Below are positions 6,546 through 13,943 of a stretch of DNA of 15,342 nt, one piece after another. Numbering within the stretch: the stretch's first letter is position 1; every line of letters starts with the position of its first letter. A program made the position numbers and the translations under genes. Source of the stretch: JANMJD01 sp031371195 (GTDB lineage: Bacteria; Actinomycetota; Acidimicrobiia; Acidimicrobiales; Ilumatobacteraceae); the NCBI GenBank assembly GCA_031371195.1, contig JANMJD010000079.1, forward strand, positions 1 to 15,342, in the 5' to 3' direction. The notes under the pieces were generated by a model. That model saw nothing but the letters and a program-made list of their open reading frames with translations. It did no database searches and was not told the origin of the DNA.

Positions 6546-8243
6546 GTGAATGTCATCGTGGCCGAGCGTGCCGATTCCGGACCCGCTTGGCGGCGAAACA
6601 CACCCGAGGTGGTCGCCGTCGTGGCGATGGCCGTGATCTTCGCAGTCGCCCTGGCCAACCAGCATGGTGGCCACGACTGGGGTGACGACTTCTCGCTGTA
6701 CCTGCGTCAGACCAAGGCGCTCGTCTCCGGTGGGGCACGCGACGTATTGGCCGACAACCGGTTCACCATCGAGAACTCGTCGTGGCACACCTTCAGCCCG
6801 TATTCGTATCCGTGGGGCTTCCCGCTGCTCCTCGCCCCGTTCTACAAGATCTTCGGTCTCGACTACGGGGCGTTCAAGGTGGTCATCGCCGCGTGCTTCG
6901 CCGGTGCGATGTACTTCCTGTATCGCATTGCCGCGCCGCGCATGCGGCCCCTGCCCGCCCTGGTGCTGATGTTGCTGATCGGTCTGAGCCCCGAGTACGT
7001 CGCCTGGACCGACACCGTGCTCTCGGAGTTCCCGTACCTGCTGGTCACGCTGGCGGCGTTGTGGTGGATGGATCGCTGCCGCAGCGAGGGATCGCTCGAC
7101 GGTGACCGGTGGGGACCGCTGATCCTGCTCGGGTGGCTGGTCGGCTTCAGCTACACGATCCGCAAGGAGGGCGTCGCCCTGTTCGTCGCCCTGGTCGCGC
7201 TCCATATCGGCCACATCGCCGGTACGGCATGGCGGTCCCGGCGGGTCGATGACTACAGCGATGTCGACTCAGATGTCGACGCCGATGAGGATCCGGACGT
7301 AGAAGTCGTCGGCGCCGCCGACGCAGTAGTCGAGAGACCGGACGGGATGACGTCCAGGGGCGCCGGCGCCGCCCTGCAGCAGCTGCGATGGTCGCGGCTG
7401 CTCACGCCGTATCTCGTGGCGGGCGCGTGGATCGTGGGGCTACAGGTCGGGTTGCCCAACGGGGGCTACCAGTCGTTCCCGGGCACGGGGCTCGGCCAGG
7501 TGAAGCCCAACGCCATCTGGTATCGCGACATCCTCGCCCAGCAGATCGGGCTCAAGCAGTTCGGCGTCGCCACACTCGGTGTGTTCGGGTCCGAGCAACT
7601 CGGCCTGATCCTGCTGACCGCCATCGTCACCCTGGCCGTCATCGGAGTCGTTGCCCGGTCGATCATGGCCCCGACGGTCGATGCACCTGTCCTGGGCTAC
7701 TTCGTGGCGGTGACGGGCATCTTTGCCATCACCCCGTTCCACGAGGGGCGATACCTGTTCTCGATCACCCCGTTCATCATGTACTTCGCCTACCAGGCAA
7801 TGGTGTTCATCGCCGGAAACGCTCCCTCCCCGGTGCCGATGCTGGCCGGGATGTTGCTGATCGCTCCCAGCCTGGTCACCAACGTCGACGCGATCTGGGA
7901 GCGGACCGATCGCCAACTGCAGTACGACGTGACGATCTGGGGCCCGGAGTATCCGACGTCGCTCGAGATGTTTTCGGCGGTGAAACAGCTCACCGGACCC
8001 GACGACGTGGTCGCCTTCTTCCGTGCCCGGTTGATGAGCTTCTACACCGATCGCCGGGCGTTGCAGCTGACGACGCTGCCCGAGATCGAAGCAAAGGCCG
8101 ACTGGTACGCGATGGCCAAGGATTCGACGTATTCGCAGTACCTGCTCACCGATGCCGAGGCGGCCGCACTAGGAATCGTGAAGCGCTGGGAGAACACCAA
8201 CTTCATCCTCTGGCAGGTGCCCCAGCCACCCCCGGGCGGGTAG
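6546..8243 (+). CDS. Polytopic membrane glycosyltransferase-like protein (GT-C fold, ArnT/PMT-like)
   Basis: This 565-residue protein has many membrane segments. The first runs about 22-38 and is followed by an external loop, GGHDWGDDFSLYLRQTKAL, with acidic residues D44, D47 and D48. An aromatic/acidic loop after the first helix is typical of GT-C enzymes that use polyprenyl-phosphate sugars, such as ArnT and protein mannosyltransferases. Further hydrophobic segments follow around 85-110, 115-140, 155-185, 285-300, 340-370 and 380-430, and a soluble C-terminal part covers about 440-565. Residues about 235-257 form an unusual acidic loop (SDVDSDVDADEDPDVEVV) encoded by imperfect 12-nt repeats. 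The GTG start at 6546 follows a CATAAT box by 8 nt and lacks a ribosome site. The sugar donor and acceptor are unknown; a non-catalytic role is possible. Confidence 0.72.
   Translation: MNVIVAERADSGPAWRRNTPEVVAVVAMAVIFAVALANQHGGHDWGDDFSLYLRQTKALVSGGARDVLADNRFTIENSSWHTFSPYSYPWGFPLLLAPFYKIFGLDYGAFKVVIAACFAGAMYFLYRIAAPRMRPLPALVLMLLIGLSPEYVAWTDTVLSEFPYLLVTLAALWWMDRCRSEGSLDGDRWGPLILLGWLVGFSYTIRKEGVALFVALVALHIGHIAGTAWRSRRVDDYSDVDSDVDADEDPDVEVVGAADAVVERPDGMTSRGAGAALQQLRWSRLLTPYLVAGAWIVGLQVGLPNGGYQSFPGTGLGQVKPNAIWYRDILAQQIGLKQFGVATLGVFGSEQLGLILLTAIVTLAVIGVVARSIMAPTVDAPVLGYFVAVTGIFAITPFHEGRYLFSITPFIMYFAYQAMVFIAGNAPSPVPMLAGMLLIAPSLVTNVDAIWERTDRQLQYDVTIWGPEYPTSLEMFSAVKQLTGPDDVVAFFRARLMSFYTDRRALQLTTLPEIEAKADWYAMAKDSTYSQYLLTDAEAAALGIVKRWENTNFILWQVPQPPPGG
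7260..7307 (+). repeat. Imperfect 12-nt tandem repeat encoding an acidic loop
   Basis: GATGTCGACTCA is followed directly by GATGTCGACGCC, then by more diverged units starting GATGAGGATCCG and GACGTAGAAGTC. The first two units match at 9 of 12 positions. They encode DVDS-DVDA-DEDP-DVEV inside the predicted cytoplasmic or inter-helix loop of the membrane protein. The frame is kept because the unit length is a multiple of three. Confidence 0.6.
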
Positions 8244-8277
8244 CCCCGATCCGGTGCCGGCGTGCGAGCATGGGGCG

Positions 8278-9198
8278 ATGAGCCCCCGTGAAGCACCGAC
8301 GACGTCGTCGAGCCCCGGAGCCCCCGACGATGACCAGGGTGCCGTGGACGACCTCGTCCGCCTGCTCGATCTCGAAGCGATCGAGGTCAACATCTTCCGA
8401 GGCGTATCCCCCGCCGAAAACCGCCAGCGGGTGTTCGGCGGGCAGGTGGCAGGCCAGGCCCTGGTCGCCGCGGCGAGGACGGTGGAGACCACTCAGCGGA
8501 TGATCCACTCGTTGCACGCCTACTTCCTGCGCCCGGGGGATCCGCAAGTACCAATCCTGTACCAGGTCGATCGCATCCGCGATGGCCGCAGCTTCACCAC
8601 CCGTCGCGTCGTGGCCATCCAACACGGGCAGGCAATCTTCAACCTGCAGGCGAGTTTCCACGTCGCCGAACCAGGCCTCGACCATCAGCTGCCGTTGCCC
8701 GAGGGATTGCCCGCCCCCGAGACGCTCCCCACCTTCCGCGAGCGGATGCAGCCGTACCGGACGCGGATGGGGGCGAGTGGCGATTGGCTCGACCGCCCTC
8801 GCCCGATCGACCTTCGATACGTCGAGCGGGGGCCGATGGAACGCAAGGGACGCTACGCGACGGCCCAGCGGGTGTGGCTGCGAGCCAATGGGGTGCTGCC
8901 CGACGACCCGGTGCTGCACGCCTGCGTGGTCACCTATGCGTCGGATCTGACGCTCCTCGATACGACCGGATTGCCTCACGGACTCGACTGGGACGACGAC
9001 GACGTGCAGATGGCCAGCCTCGACCACGCGATGTGGTTCCACCGGGAGTTCCGGGCCGATGGATGGCTGCTCTACGACCAGGAAACACCGTCGACCTCGA
9101 ATGCCCGGGGACTGGCGACCGGGTCGATCTATACACAGGCAGGTGAACTGGTCGTCAGCGTGGTCCAGGAGGGCCTGATCCGCAAGGTGCGCCGGTGA
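8278..9198 (+). CDS. tesB: Acyl-CoA thioesterase II (TesB-like)
   Basis: This 306-residue double-hotdog enzyme hydrolyses acyl-CoA to free fatty acid and CoA in the cytoplasm. Strong family signatures are FRGVSPAENRQRVFGGQVAG, HSLHAYFLRPGDPQVPILY, DGRSFTTRRVVAIQHGQAIF, and the second-domain VWLRANGVLPDDPVLHACVV. The likely catalytic residues are D249 in ASLDHAMWFH, T273 (or S272) in PSTSNARG, and Q297 in SVVQEGLIR. The first 25 residues are Ser/Pro/Asp-rich and probably disordered. ATG 8278 is preferred over the in-frame GTG 8254; neither has a clear ribosome site. A poor GAGCAT box lies 6 nt upstream, so leaderless expression is possible but unsupported. The stop overlaps the following lipoprotein gene by GTGA, indicating coupling, although the two functions have no obvious link. 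Confidence 0.93.
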   Translation: MSPREAPTTSSSPGAPDDDQGAVDDLVRLLDLEAIEVNIFRGVSPAENRQRVFGGQVAGQALVAAARTVETTQRMIHSLHAYFLRPGDPQVPILYQVDRIRDGRSFTTRRVVAIQHGQAIFNLQASFHVAEPGLDHQLPLPEGLPAPETLPTFRERMQPYRTRMGASGDWLDRPRPIDLRYVERGPMERKGRYATAQRVWLRANGVLPDDPVLHACVVTYASDLTLLDTTGLPHGLDWDDDDVQMASLDHAMWFHREFRADGWLLYDQETPSTSNARGLATGSIYTQAGELVVSVVQEGLIRKVRR

Positions 9199-10559
9199 CG
9201 AGTCGCGACATGCTCGCCGTGCTGGCCGTCGCCCTGCTCGGTGCCTCCTGCGGAACGGACCCGGCCAACGTCACGGCAGGGACAAGCGCCGCGGGGCCGG
9301 CGACCACCGGCCAGATCCCGCCGTCAACCGTCCCGGCCGTTTCGGCATCCGACGGGTCCATTCCACCGACGTCCACCCCGGTCGCGTCGATTCCGCCCGT
9401 GTCGGCTCCGGCCGGGTCCGATGCCCCGGTCGCGTCCGCTGCTTCGGTGCCGTCCACGACGGGGGTTGCAACGACCCCTCCCGAGCCGCAACTCGACGGG
9501 CTGACGGTGCAACTCACCGTGATCGGTAAGTTCGACGAGCCGATCGCCGTGGCGGTGCGCCCCGGAGCGCCGGCCTCCGAGCCGCCCTACCTGTTGCAGC
9601 GGGGCGGTGTGATCCGTCGGTTGGCCGAGGGCGACGATGTCGCGCTCGATCTCAGCGACCGCACCGCGCCCGGCGGGGAACGTGGGGTGCTCGGCATGGC
9701 ATTCGCCCCCGACGCCGCGCATCTGTACGTCAACTACACCGACGCCGATGGGAGGACGCACGTCGACGAATTCGCGGTCGATGCCCTCGGTGCAATCGAC
9801 GGGGGTTCACGGCGCGAGGTGCTCACCGTCAAGCAGCCCTATGCCAACCACAACGGTGGTGATCTCGTCTTCGGCCCGGACGGGATGCTCTACATCGGGC
9901 TTGGCGATGGCGGCGACGCCAACGACCCCCAGCGCAGGGCGCTCGATGTGTCGACGCTGCTGGGCAAGATGCTACGCATCGATCCGCGTGAAAGTCCTGA
10001 TGGCATGCCATATTCGGTCCCCGCCGACAATCCGTATGTCGGTGTCGACGGTGCTCGTTCCGAGATCTGGTCGATCGGCTTGCGCAACCCGTGGCGGTAC
10101 AGCTTCGATCGGGCCACCGGCGATCTGTGGATCGGTGACGTGGGCCAGGGTCAGTGGGAGGAGATCGATGTCGCTCTCGCCGCCGACGGCGGTGGACGAG
10201 GGGTCAGCTACGGCTGGAGTGCCTTCGAGGGCACCCATCGGTTCAACGACGACCAGCCGGCCGACGGCCAGACCTCGCCGGTGTGGGAGTACGAGCATGG
10301 TGACGCCGGGTGCTCGGTGACCGGCGGTTACGTGTATCGCGGCTCGGCCATCCCCGCGCTGGTCGGGGCGTACGTGTTCGGTGACTACTGCTCGGGGAGG
10401 ATCTGGGCCGCCGACCCCGGCCCGGCCGGCGAGATCGCCGACGTTCACGAGCTGGGCAAGGTGGGCGACCTCGCCTCATTCGGCGAGGATGCCGGCGGCG
10501 AGCTTTACGCGCTGTCGCTGCGGGGCGAGGTTTCACGGCTCGATCCCGGGCAGGGATAG
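9195..10559 (+). CDS. Lipoprotein soluble aldose sugar dehydrogenase-like (PQQ-type six-bladed beta-propeller)
   Basis: This 454-residue exported protein has a signal peptide with a lipobox-like LLGASC (Cys19). A low-complexity Ser/Thr/Pro/Ala linker spans about residues 20-97, and the catalytic propeller about 100-454. Family motifs are GERGVLGMAFAPD, YANHNGGDLVFGPDGMLYIG (H219, the position of the general base in soluble glucose and aldose dehydrogenases), GDGGDANDPQ, GLRNPWRYSFD and GDVGQGQWEEID. Cysteines in GDAGCSVTGGYVYRG and FGDYCSG could form a disulfide. Relatives oxidise aldoses with PQQ or are Hhip-like proteins of unknown activity, so the cofactor is inferred. The lipobox has Gly at -3, less canonical than Leu. 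The GTG at 9195 overlaps the thioesterase stop. The product is probably anchored on the outer face of the membrane. Confidence 0.85.
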   Translation: MTSRDMLAVLAVALLGASCGTDPANVTAGTSAAGPATTGQIPPSTVPAVSASDGSIPPTSTPVASIPPVSAPAGSDAPVASAASVPSTTGVATTPPEPQLDGLTVQLTVIGKFDEPIAVAVRPGAPASEPPYLLQRGGVIRRLAEGDDVALDLSDRTAPGGERGVLGMAFAPDAAHLYVNYTDADGRTHVDEFAVDALGAIDGGSRREVLTVKQPYANHNGGDLVFGPDGMLYIGLGDGGDANDPQRRALDVSTLLGKMLRIDPRESPDGMPYSVPADNPYVGVDGARSEIWSIGLRNPWRYSFDRATGDLWIGDVGQGQWEEIDVALAADGGGRGVSYGWSAFEGTHRFNDDQPADGQTSPVWEYEHGDAGCSVTGGYVYRGSAIPALVGAYVFGDYCSGRIWAADPGPAGEIADVHELGKVGDLASFGEDAGGELYALSLRGEVSRLDPGQG

Positions 10560-10589
10560 GCGACATCGACCATCAATGGAACGGCGGGT

Positions 10590-10603
10590 GGGCCGAAAGG
10601 TCC
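10590..10603 (+). terminator. Short GAAA-tetraloop hairpin after the lipoprotein gene
   Basis: GGGCC (10590-10594) can pair with GGTCC (10599-10603), including one G-T wobble, around a GAAA loop. It starts 31 nt after the stop codon at 10559. No T-run follows, so it is at best a weak terminator or an mRNA end stabiliser. Confidence 0.3.
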
Positions 10604-10653
10604 GGTTCATCTGGAATTCATCTGCGTGCCTGCAGCTCACCGCAACCGAGCTG

Positions 10654-10659
10654 TAACAT
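10654..10659 (+). promoter_or_regulatory. Possible -10 element (TAACAT) upstream of the first sulfotransferase
   Basis: TAACAT fits TANNNT in the 214-bp gap between the lipoprotein and sulfotransferase genes. No good -35 precedes it at 16-18 nt. Use of it would leave a leader of roughly 105 nt before ATG 10774. I see no other clear element or gene in this gap. Confidence 0.25.
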
Positions 10660-10773
10660 CGGCGAAATGGTGGGTGGAACACGTCCACTCCGGCCCCGGC
10701 GAGTGCTCGGGTGACCGTGCGCAACCTATCGGGGTGTCCACATTCTGCCCGGCAGGAGTGGAACTAGGCGGTC

Positions 10774-11595
10774 ATGATCGGCAGACGGTGGTGCAAGAAC
10801 TTGGACGCGAAGAGCGTGGTCTACCTGGTCGGATACGGCCGATCGGGCTCGACGACGGTCGCCGACCTCCTTGGATCACACCCTGACGTCTTCGTCGCCG
10901 GCGAGATCAACTACCTGGCTGAGTCGGTTGCTCTGGGCTGGCGGTGCACGTGTGGCGAGCCGATCGAGGACTGTGCCATCTGGCAAGGCCTCATCCCGGT
11001 ATCGACTCGTCATCTGGAGTCTCCCTGGGGCTTTCTCTCGTTGATCCGCAAGCGCCGGCGCGACGACTACCGGGCGGCGTGGCAGGCGGTGCTGGGCGGC
11101 CTTCGCGATCGAGCGCAACGCCCGGTCGTGCTCGACTGTTCGAAGACCTCGTTGCGGGTTGCGTTGCGGCCCCTGGCCATGCGCACGATCGTCCATCAAA
11201 AGATCCGGGTGCTCTGGGTAGTCAGGCCGCTCCGGTCGACCCTCGGGGCGATCGCCGCCGTCCCCAGCAACTGGCAGGCCGGGGCCAACGGGACGGCGGG
11301 CGAGGTGCCCACGGCGACCATGGGTATCAGGCTGGCGCACAACCGCCGACTGTTGATGGCCGCCACGACGCTGGCCTGGATGATCGCCAACGCCGCCGCT
11401 GCGGCCTACTACGCGGCGTTCGGTGGCAGCCGCGTGAAGTGGACCGACTTGCAGACCCGGCCCCAGGAGATGAGCGCTGTGGCGATCGCCGATCTGGGGT
11501 TGGCGCCGATCATCGAACCGGCGCCCGCCTGTCGCCACTTCGTCGGGGGCAATCGGTCCCGATGGTCGCCTGCCCCGCCCGAGGCCGGGCAATAG
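10774..11595 (+). CDS. Sulfotransferase family protein (Cys-rich insert type)
   Basis: This 273-residue protein is predicted to transfer sulfate from PAPS to an unknown acceptor. The 5'-phosphosulfate loop is LVGYGRSGSTTVADLLGSHP (G20-T28), followed by VAGEINYLAES. The 3'-phosphate site is VVRPLRSTLGAI (R151, S155). A C-terminal HFVGGNRSRW resembles the H..GN..R element near the end of this family. Between them, RCTCGEPIEDCAIW places C58, C60 and C67 in the Cys-x-Cys-Gly...Cys pattern seen in a group of bacterial sulfotransferases, perhaps structural. ATG 10774 has a weak upstream GGCGG only 2 nt away, and a better AGGAG lies 15 nt away, too far for normal spacing, so the start is moderately certain. 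A second, dissimilar sulfotransferase follows 72 nt later on the same strand. Confidence 0.83.
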   Translation: MIGRRWCKNLDAKSVVYLVGYGRSGSTTVADLLGSHPDVFVAGEINYLAESVALGWRCTCGEPIEDCAIWQGLIPVSTRHLESPWGFLSLIRKRRRDDYRAAWQAVLGGLRDRAQRPVVLDCSKTSLRVALRPLAMRTIVHQKIRVLWVVRPLRSTLGAIAAVPSNWQAGANGTAGEVPTATMGIRLAHNRRLLMAATTLAWMIANAAAAAYYAAFGGSRVKWTDLQTRPQEMSAVAIADLGLAPIIEPAPACRHFVGGNRSRWSPAPPEAGQ

Positions 11596-11654
11596 CATTT
11601 CCAACCGGCGTGGGCCGATGCGCGGCGTCGGTACCAAACACTGAACGAGTGAAC

Positions 11655-11658
11655 GGAG
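11655..11658 (+). promoter_or_regulatory. Ribosome binding site of the second sulfotransferase
   Basis: GGAG lies 9 nt upstream of GTG 11668 and supports that start over later in-frame codons. It is one of few clear Shine-Dalgarno sites in the window. Confidence 0.5.
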
Positions 11659-11667
11659 ACGGCAGAA

Positions 11668-12474
11668 GTGACCGAGAACAGATGGAAAGTCGCGGCGCGT
11701 TCGCTCGCCAAGCAGTCCGTTCTGAGCGCCGCCCGCCAGCGGCGACGCGTGATGCGCGCCGAGTCGCCGGGCACGTTGGACGGGTCGGGCATCAAACTGG
11801 TGTGTATCGGCGCCCAGCGCGCCGGCACGACGTTGCTGTTCGACGTGATGATGGCGGGCGCCGGCGGAGGCGAGTCGATCAAGGAACTGCACGCACTCGA
11901 TGTCGCCCGGCCGATCGATCGTCGCGGCCTGCCCTCGGCCGACTATCTGCGTGGCCACGCTGCGCTCGCCGCTCAGCAGCATGGCATCGATTTCACCCCG
12001 GCCTACGCGGCCTCACCGGTGTCGTTGGCGTCCTTGGCCCAGGATGCCGACGTCCATCTGCTGATGCTGTTACGCGATCCGCTCGATCGTGCCCGATCGG
12101 CGCTGCAGTACCACGTGCAACGGTACGGATCGCTCGACGCCCGGATCGTCGACGAGGCGGTGCACAAGAGCGACTATCCGAGAACGATCTCGATGCTCGA
12201 CAAGCTCGGGCTCTACGACCGTACCCGCTTCGTCCAGTTCGAGCGTCTGATCACCAACCCGCAGGCCGAGGCCGCCGAGATCGCCCGCTGGGCCGGCATC
12301 CCGTTCGCTCCGGCCACCTCCGACATCCGGGCGCCTCGGCAGAACGCCAGCCACGGCAGCGCTGAGTATTTCCTCGACGGTCCCTTCGTGAAGGTCCTCG
12401 ATGCCTTCCGACGCGAGACGCTCACCCTGCTCCCCGCCCTCGACCCGACGCTGTGGCCCGAAGCCACTGCCTGA
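11668..12474 (+). CDS. Sulfotransferase family protein (PAPS-dependent)
   Basis: This 268-residue protein has a basic N-terminal 35 residues followed by the sulfotransferase core. The 5'-phosphosulfate loop is CIGAQRAGTTLLFDVM (G48-T55). The 3'-phosphate site is LLRDPLDRARSALQYH, with R136 and S144 in the canonical RDPxxRxxS spacing. FVQFERLITNPQAEAAEIARWAGI matches the usual YE.L..dP...l..i..flG helix region. It resembles glycan and other carbohydrate sulfotransferases rather than the first sulfotransferase, which has a different PAPS loop and a Cys-rich insert; the pair is therefore unlikely to be a recent duplication. The acceptor is unknown. It is possibly co-transcribed with the first gene and lies convergent to UDP-glucose dehydrogenase, so a sulfated, uronate-containing glycan is a reasonable but unproven idea. 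Confidence 0.84.
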   Translation: MTENRWKVAARSLAKQSVLSAARQRRRVMRAESPGTLDGSGIKLVCIGAQRAGTTLLFDVMMAGAGGGESIKELHALDVARPIDRRGLPSADYLRGHAALAAQQHGIDFTPAYAASPVSLASLAQDADVHLLMLLRDPLDRARSALQYHVQRYGSLDARIVDEAVHKSDYPRTISMLDKLGLYDRTRFVQFERLITNPQAEAAEIARWAGIPFAPATSDIRAPRQNASHGSAEYFLDGPFVKVLDAFRRETLTLLPALDPTLWPEATA

Positions 12475-12484
12475 TCAGGGGGTG

Positions 12485-12553
12485 GCCCGCTGCGTCTGAG
12501 CAGGGCCTGACCGAAGCCAGTGCCCGATCGCGGACCGATCCGAAGCCGGTCAG
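12485..12553. terminator. Two adjacent hairpins between convergent genes (candidate bidirectional terminator)
   Basis: The 95-bp gap between convergent stops holds two adjacent inverted repeats. In the first, GCCC-GCT (12485-12491) pairs with AGC-A-GGGC (12499-12506), with one bulged A. In the second, CTGACCG (12507-12513) pairs with CGGTCAG (12547-12553), enclosing an inner GATCG/CGATC stem at 12526-12540. Neither strand has a T-tract. The direct repeat CCGAAGCC occurs at 12511-12518 and 12540-12547. Confidence 0.4.
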
Positions 12554-12569
12554 CCGTAGTCGCAGCTGC

Positions 12570-13847
12570 TCAGCGGCCGACGCCGACGTAGCTGAAGCCG
12601 GCCTGGCGGTAGGCGTTGGCGTCGAGCAGGTTGCGGGCGTCGACGACGGCCTTGGCGTTGACCGACTCGGCGACCTTGTCGATCTCGACCCAACGGAACT
12701 CGTCCCACTCGGTGAGCACGACGACGGCGTCGGCTCCCTCGGCGGCGGCGTAGGCGTCGCCACAGATATGGGCGGTGGGGATCTGGGCCAGCGTGCCGTG
12801 CACGGTGGGGTCGTAGGCGCGGATGGTGGCACCTTCCTCGATCAACCGCTGGGTGATGGCGAGCGACGGCGAGTCGCGCAGGTCGTCGGTGCGGGCCTTG
12901 AACGTGAGGCCCCAGACGGCCAGCGTCTTGCCGGCGATCGTGCCGCCACAGGCCTTGCGGACCTTGGCGACGATGCGCTCGCGCTGCTCGTCGTTGACGG
13001 TGACCACGCCGCGCAGCAGACCGAAGTCGTAGCCCGCCGACTCGGCGATGTGGATGAGGGCGTGGGTGTCCTTCGGGAAGCACGAGCCACCCCAGCCTGG
13101 GCCGGGCTTGAGGAACTCCTGGCCGATGCGCTTGTCGTAACCGATGCCGAGGACCACGTCGTTGACGTCGGCGCCGACGGCCTCGCACACTGCGGCGACG
13201 GCGTTGATGTAGGAGATCTTGGTGGCCAGGAAGGCGTTGGCGGCGTACTTGATCGTCTCGGCGGAAGCCGGGCTGGTGACGATCAGCGGGGCGGGGACAC
13301 CGAGGTAGAGCGAGGCGACCTTGATCGCCGCGGCCTGGTCGTCGGAACCGATGACGATGCGGTCGGGATGGAGGAAGTCGTGCACGGCCGAGCCCTCACG
13401 GAGGAACTCGGGGTTGGAGACGACCTTGATCTCGGGGCGGTTGAGGGCCCGCTCGACGACCTTGGTCGAGCCGACCGGCACGGTCGACTTGTTGACGACC
13501 ACGGCATTCGCCGGAAGTACCGGGGCGATCTGCTCGGCGGCGGCGATGATGTACGACAGGTCGGCCGCTCCGCTCTCCGACTGCGGCGTCGGCACGCACA
13601 GGTAGGCGAACTCGCAATCGGCGGCCGCGCCCTCGGAGCCGAGCACGAACGTGAGCCGCCCGCTGCGGATGCCCTCGGCGACTAGGGTGTCGAGCCCAGC
13701 CTCGACGATCGGGATCTCGCCCCGCTTCAGCTTCTCGATGCGGACGGGGTCGATGTCCGCGCAGATGACGTCATGCCCGATATGCGCGAAACACGCGCCC
13801 GTCGTGAGCCCGACGTATCCCGTACCGATGATTGCGACCTTTGCCAT
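12570..13847 (-). CDS. ugd: UDP-glucose 6-dehydrogenase
   Basis: This 425-residue cytoplasmic enzyme oxidises UDP-glucose to UDP-glucuronate with two NAD+. The N-terminal Rossmann motif is VAIIGTGYVGL (G8-G13). It is followed by ADIDPVRIEKLKRGEIPIVE, LCVPTP, NKSTVPVGST and NPEFLREG. The central domain has SAETIKYAANAFLATKISYIN, and the catalytic Cys is C256 in GPGWGGSCFPKD. The C-terminal NAD-fold-like domain includes LTFKARTDDLRDSP and YDP. The length and motif set are complete. ATG 13847 is chosen over TTG 13856 because the family begins at MAKVAIIG and a TAAGCT box lies 8 nt upstream. The product could feed glucuronate into exopolysaccharide, teichuronic-like polymers or glycolipids. It follows the DUF4184 gene on the same strand after 96 nt, probably from its own promoter. 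Confidence 0.96.
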   Translation of the reverse strand: MAKVAIIGTGYVGLTTGACFAHIGHDVICADIDPVRIEKLKRGEIPIVEAGLDTLVAEGIRSGRLTFVLGSEGAAADCEFAYLCVPTPQSESGAADLSYIIAAAEQIAPVLPANAVVVNKSTVPVGSTKVVERALNRPEIKVVSNPEFLREGSAVHDFLHPDRIVIGSDDQAAAIKVASLYLGVPAPLIVTSPASAETIKYAANAFLATKISYINAVAAVCEAVGADVNDVVLGIGYDKRIGQEFLKPGPGWGGSCFPKDTHALIHIAESAGYDFGLLRGVVTVNDEQRERIVAKVRKACGGTIAGKTLAVWGLTFKARTDDLRDSPSLAITQRLIEEGATIRAYDPTVHGTLAQIPTAHICGDAYAAAEGADAVVVLTEWDEFRWVEIDKVAESVNAKAVVDARNLLDANAYRQAGFSYVGVGR

Positions 13848-13855
13848 GGGGATCA

Positions 13856-13861
13856 AGCTTA
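13856..13861 (-). promoter_or_regulatory. Candidate leaderless -10 (TAAGCT) for UDP-glucose dehydrogenase
   Basis: On the minus strand TAAGCT fits TANNNT and ends exactly 8 nt before the ATG at 13847, with no ribosome-binding site between. Sequence and spacing are close to the TAGGCT box before mntA. Confidence 0.5.
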
Positions 13862-13943
13862 CGGACCGTGGCCGGAACCCCCGACGCGACCCACCTGAGC
13901 CGATTGGACCGTTCAGTGAGAGCGGCCCGATGTCCGCTCGGTG

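Noticed and set aside
8254..8277. GTG 8254 as an earlier in-frame start for the thioesterase
   Set aside because: It adds eight residues without homology and without a ribosome site. ATG 8278 is kept, although the choice is not decisive.
12511..12547. Direct repeat CCGAAGCC as a possible CRISPR or attachment-site repeat
   Set aside because: Only two 8-nt copies occur, they fall inside the hairpin region, and no cas, integrase or further repeat is present.
12453..13685. Long plus-strand open frame (about 410 codons) opposite ugd
   Set aside because: Low-complexity Gly/Asp/Val/Leu product without motifs; the minus strand carries a complete UDP-glucose dehydrogenase.
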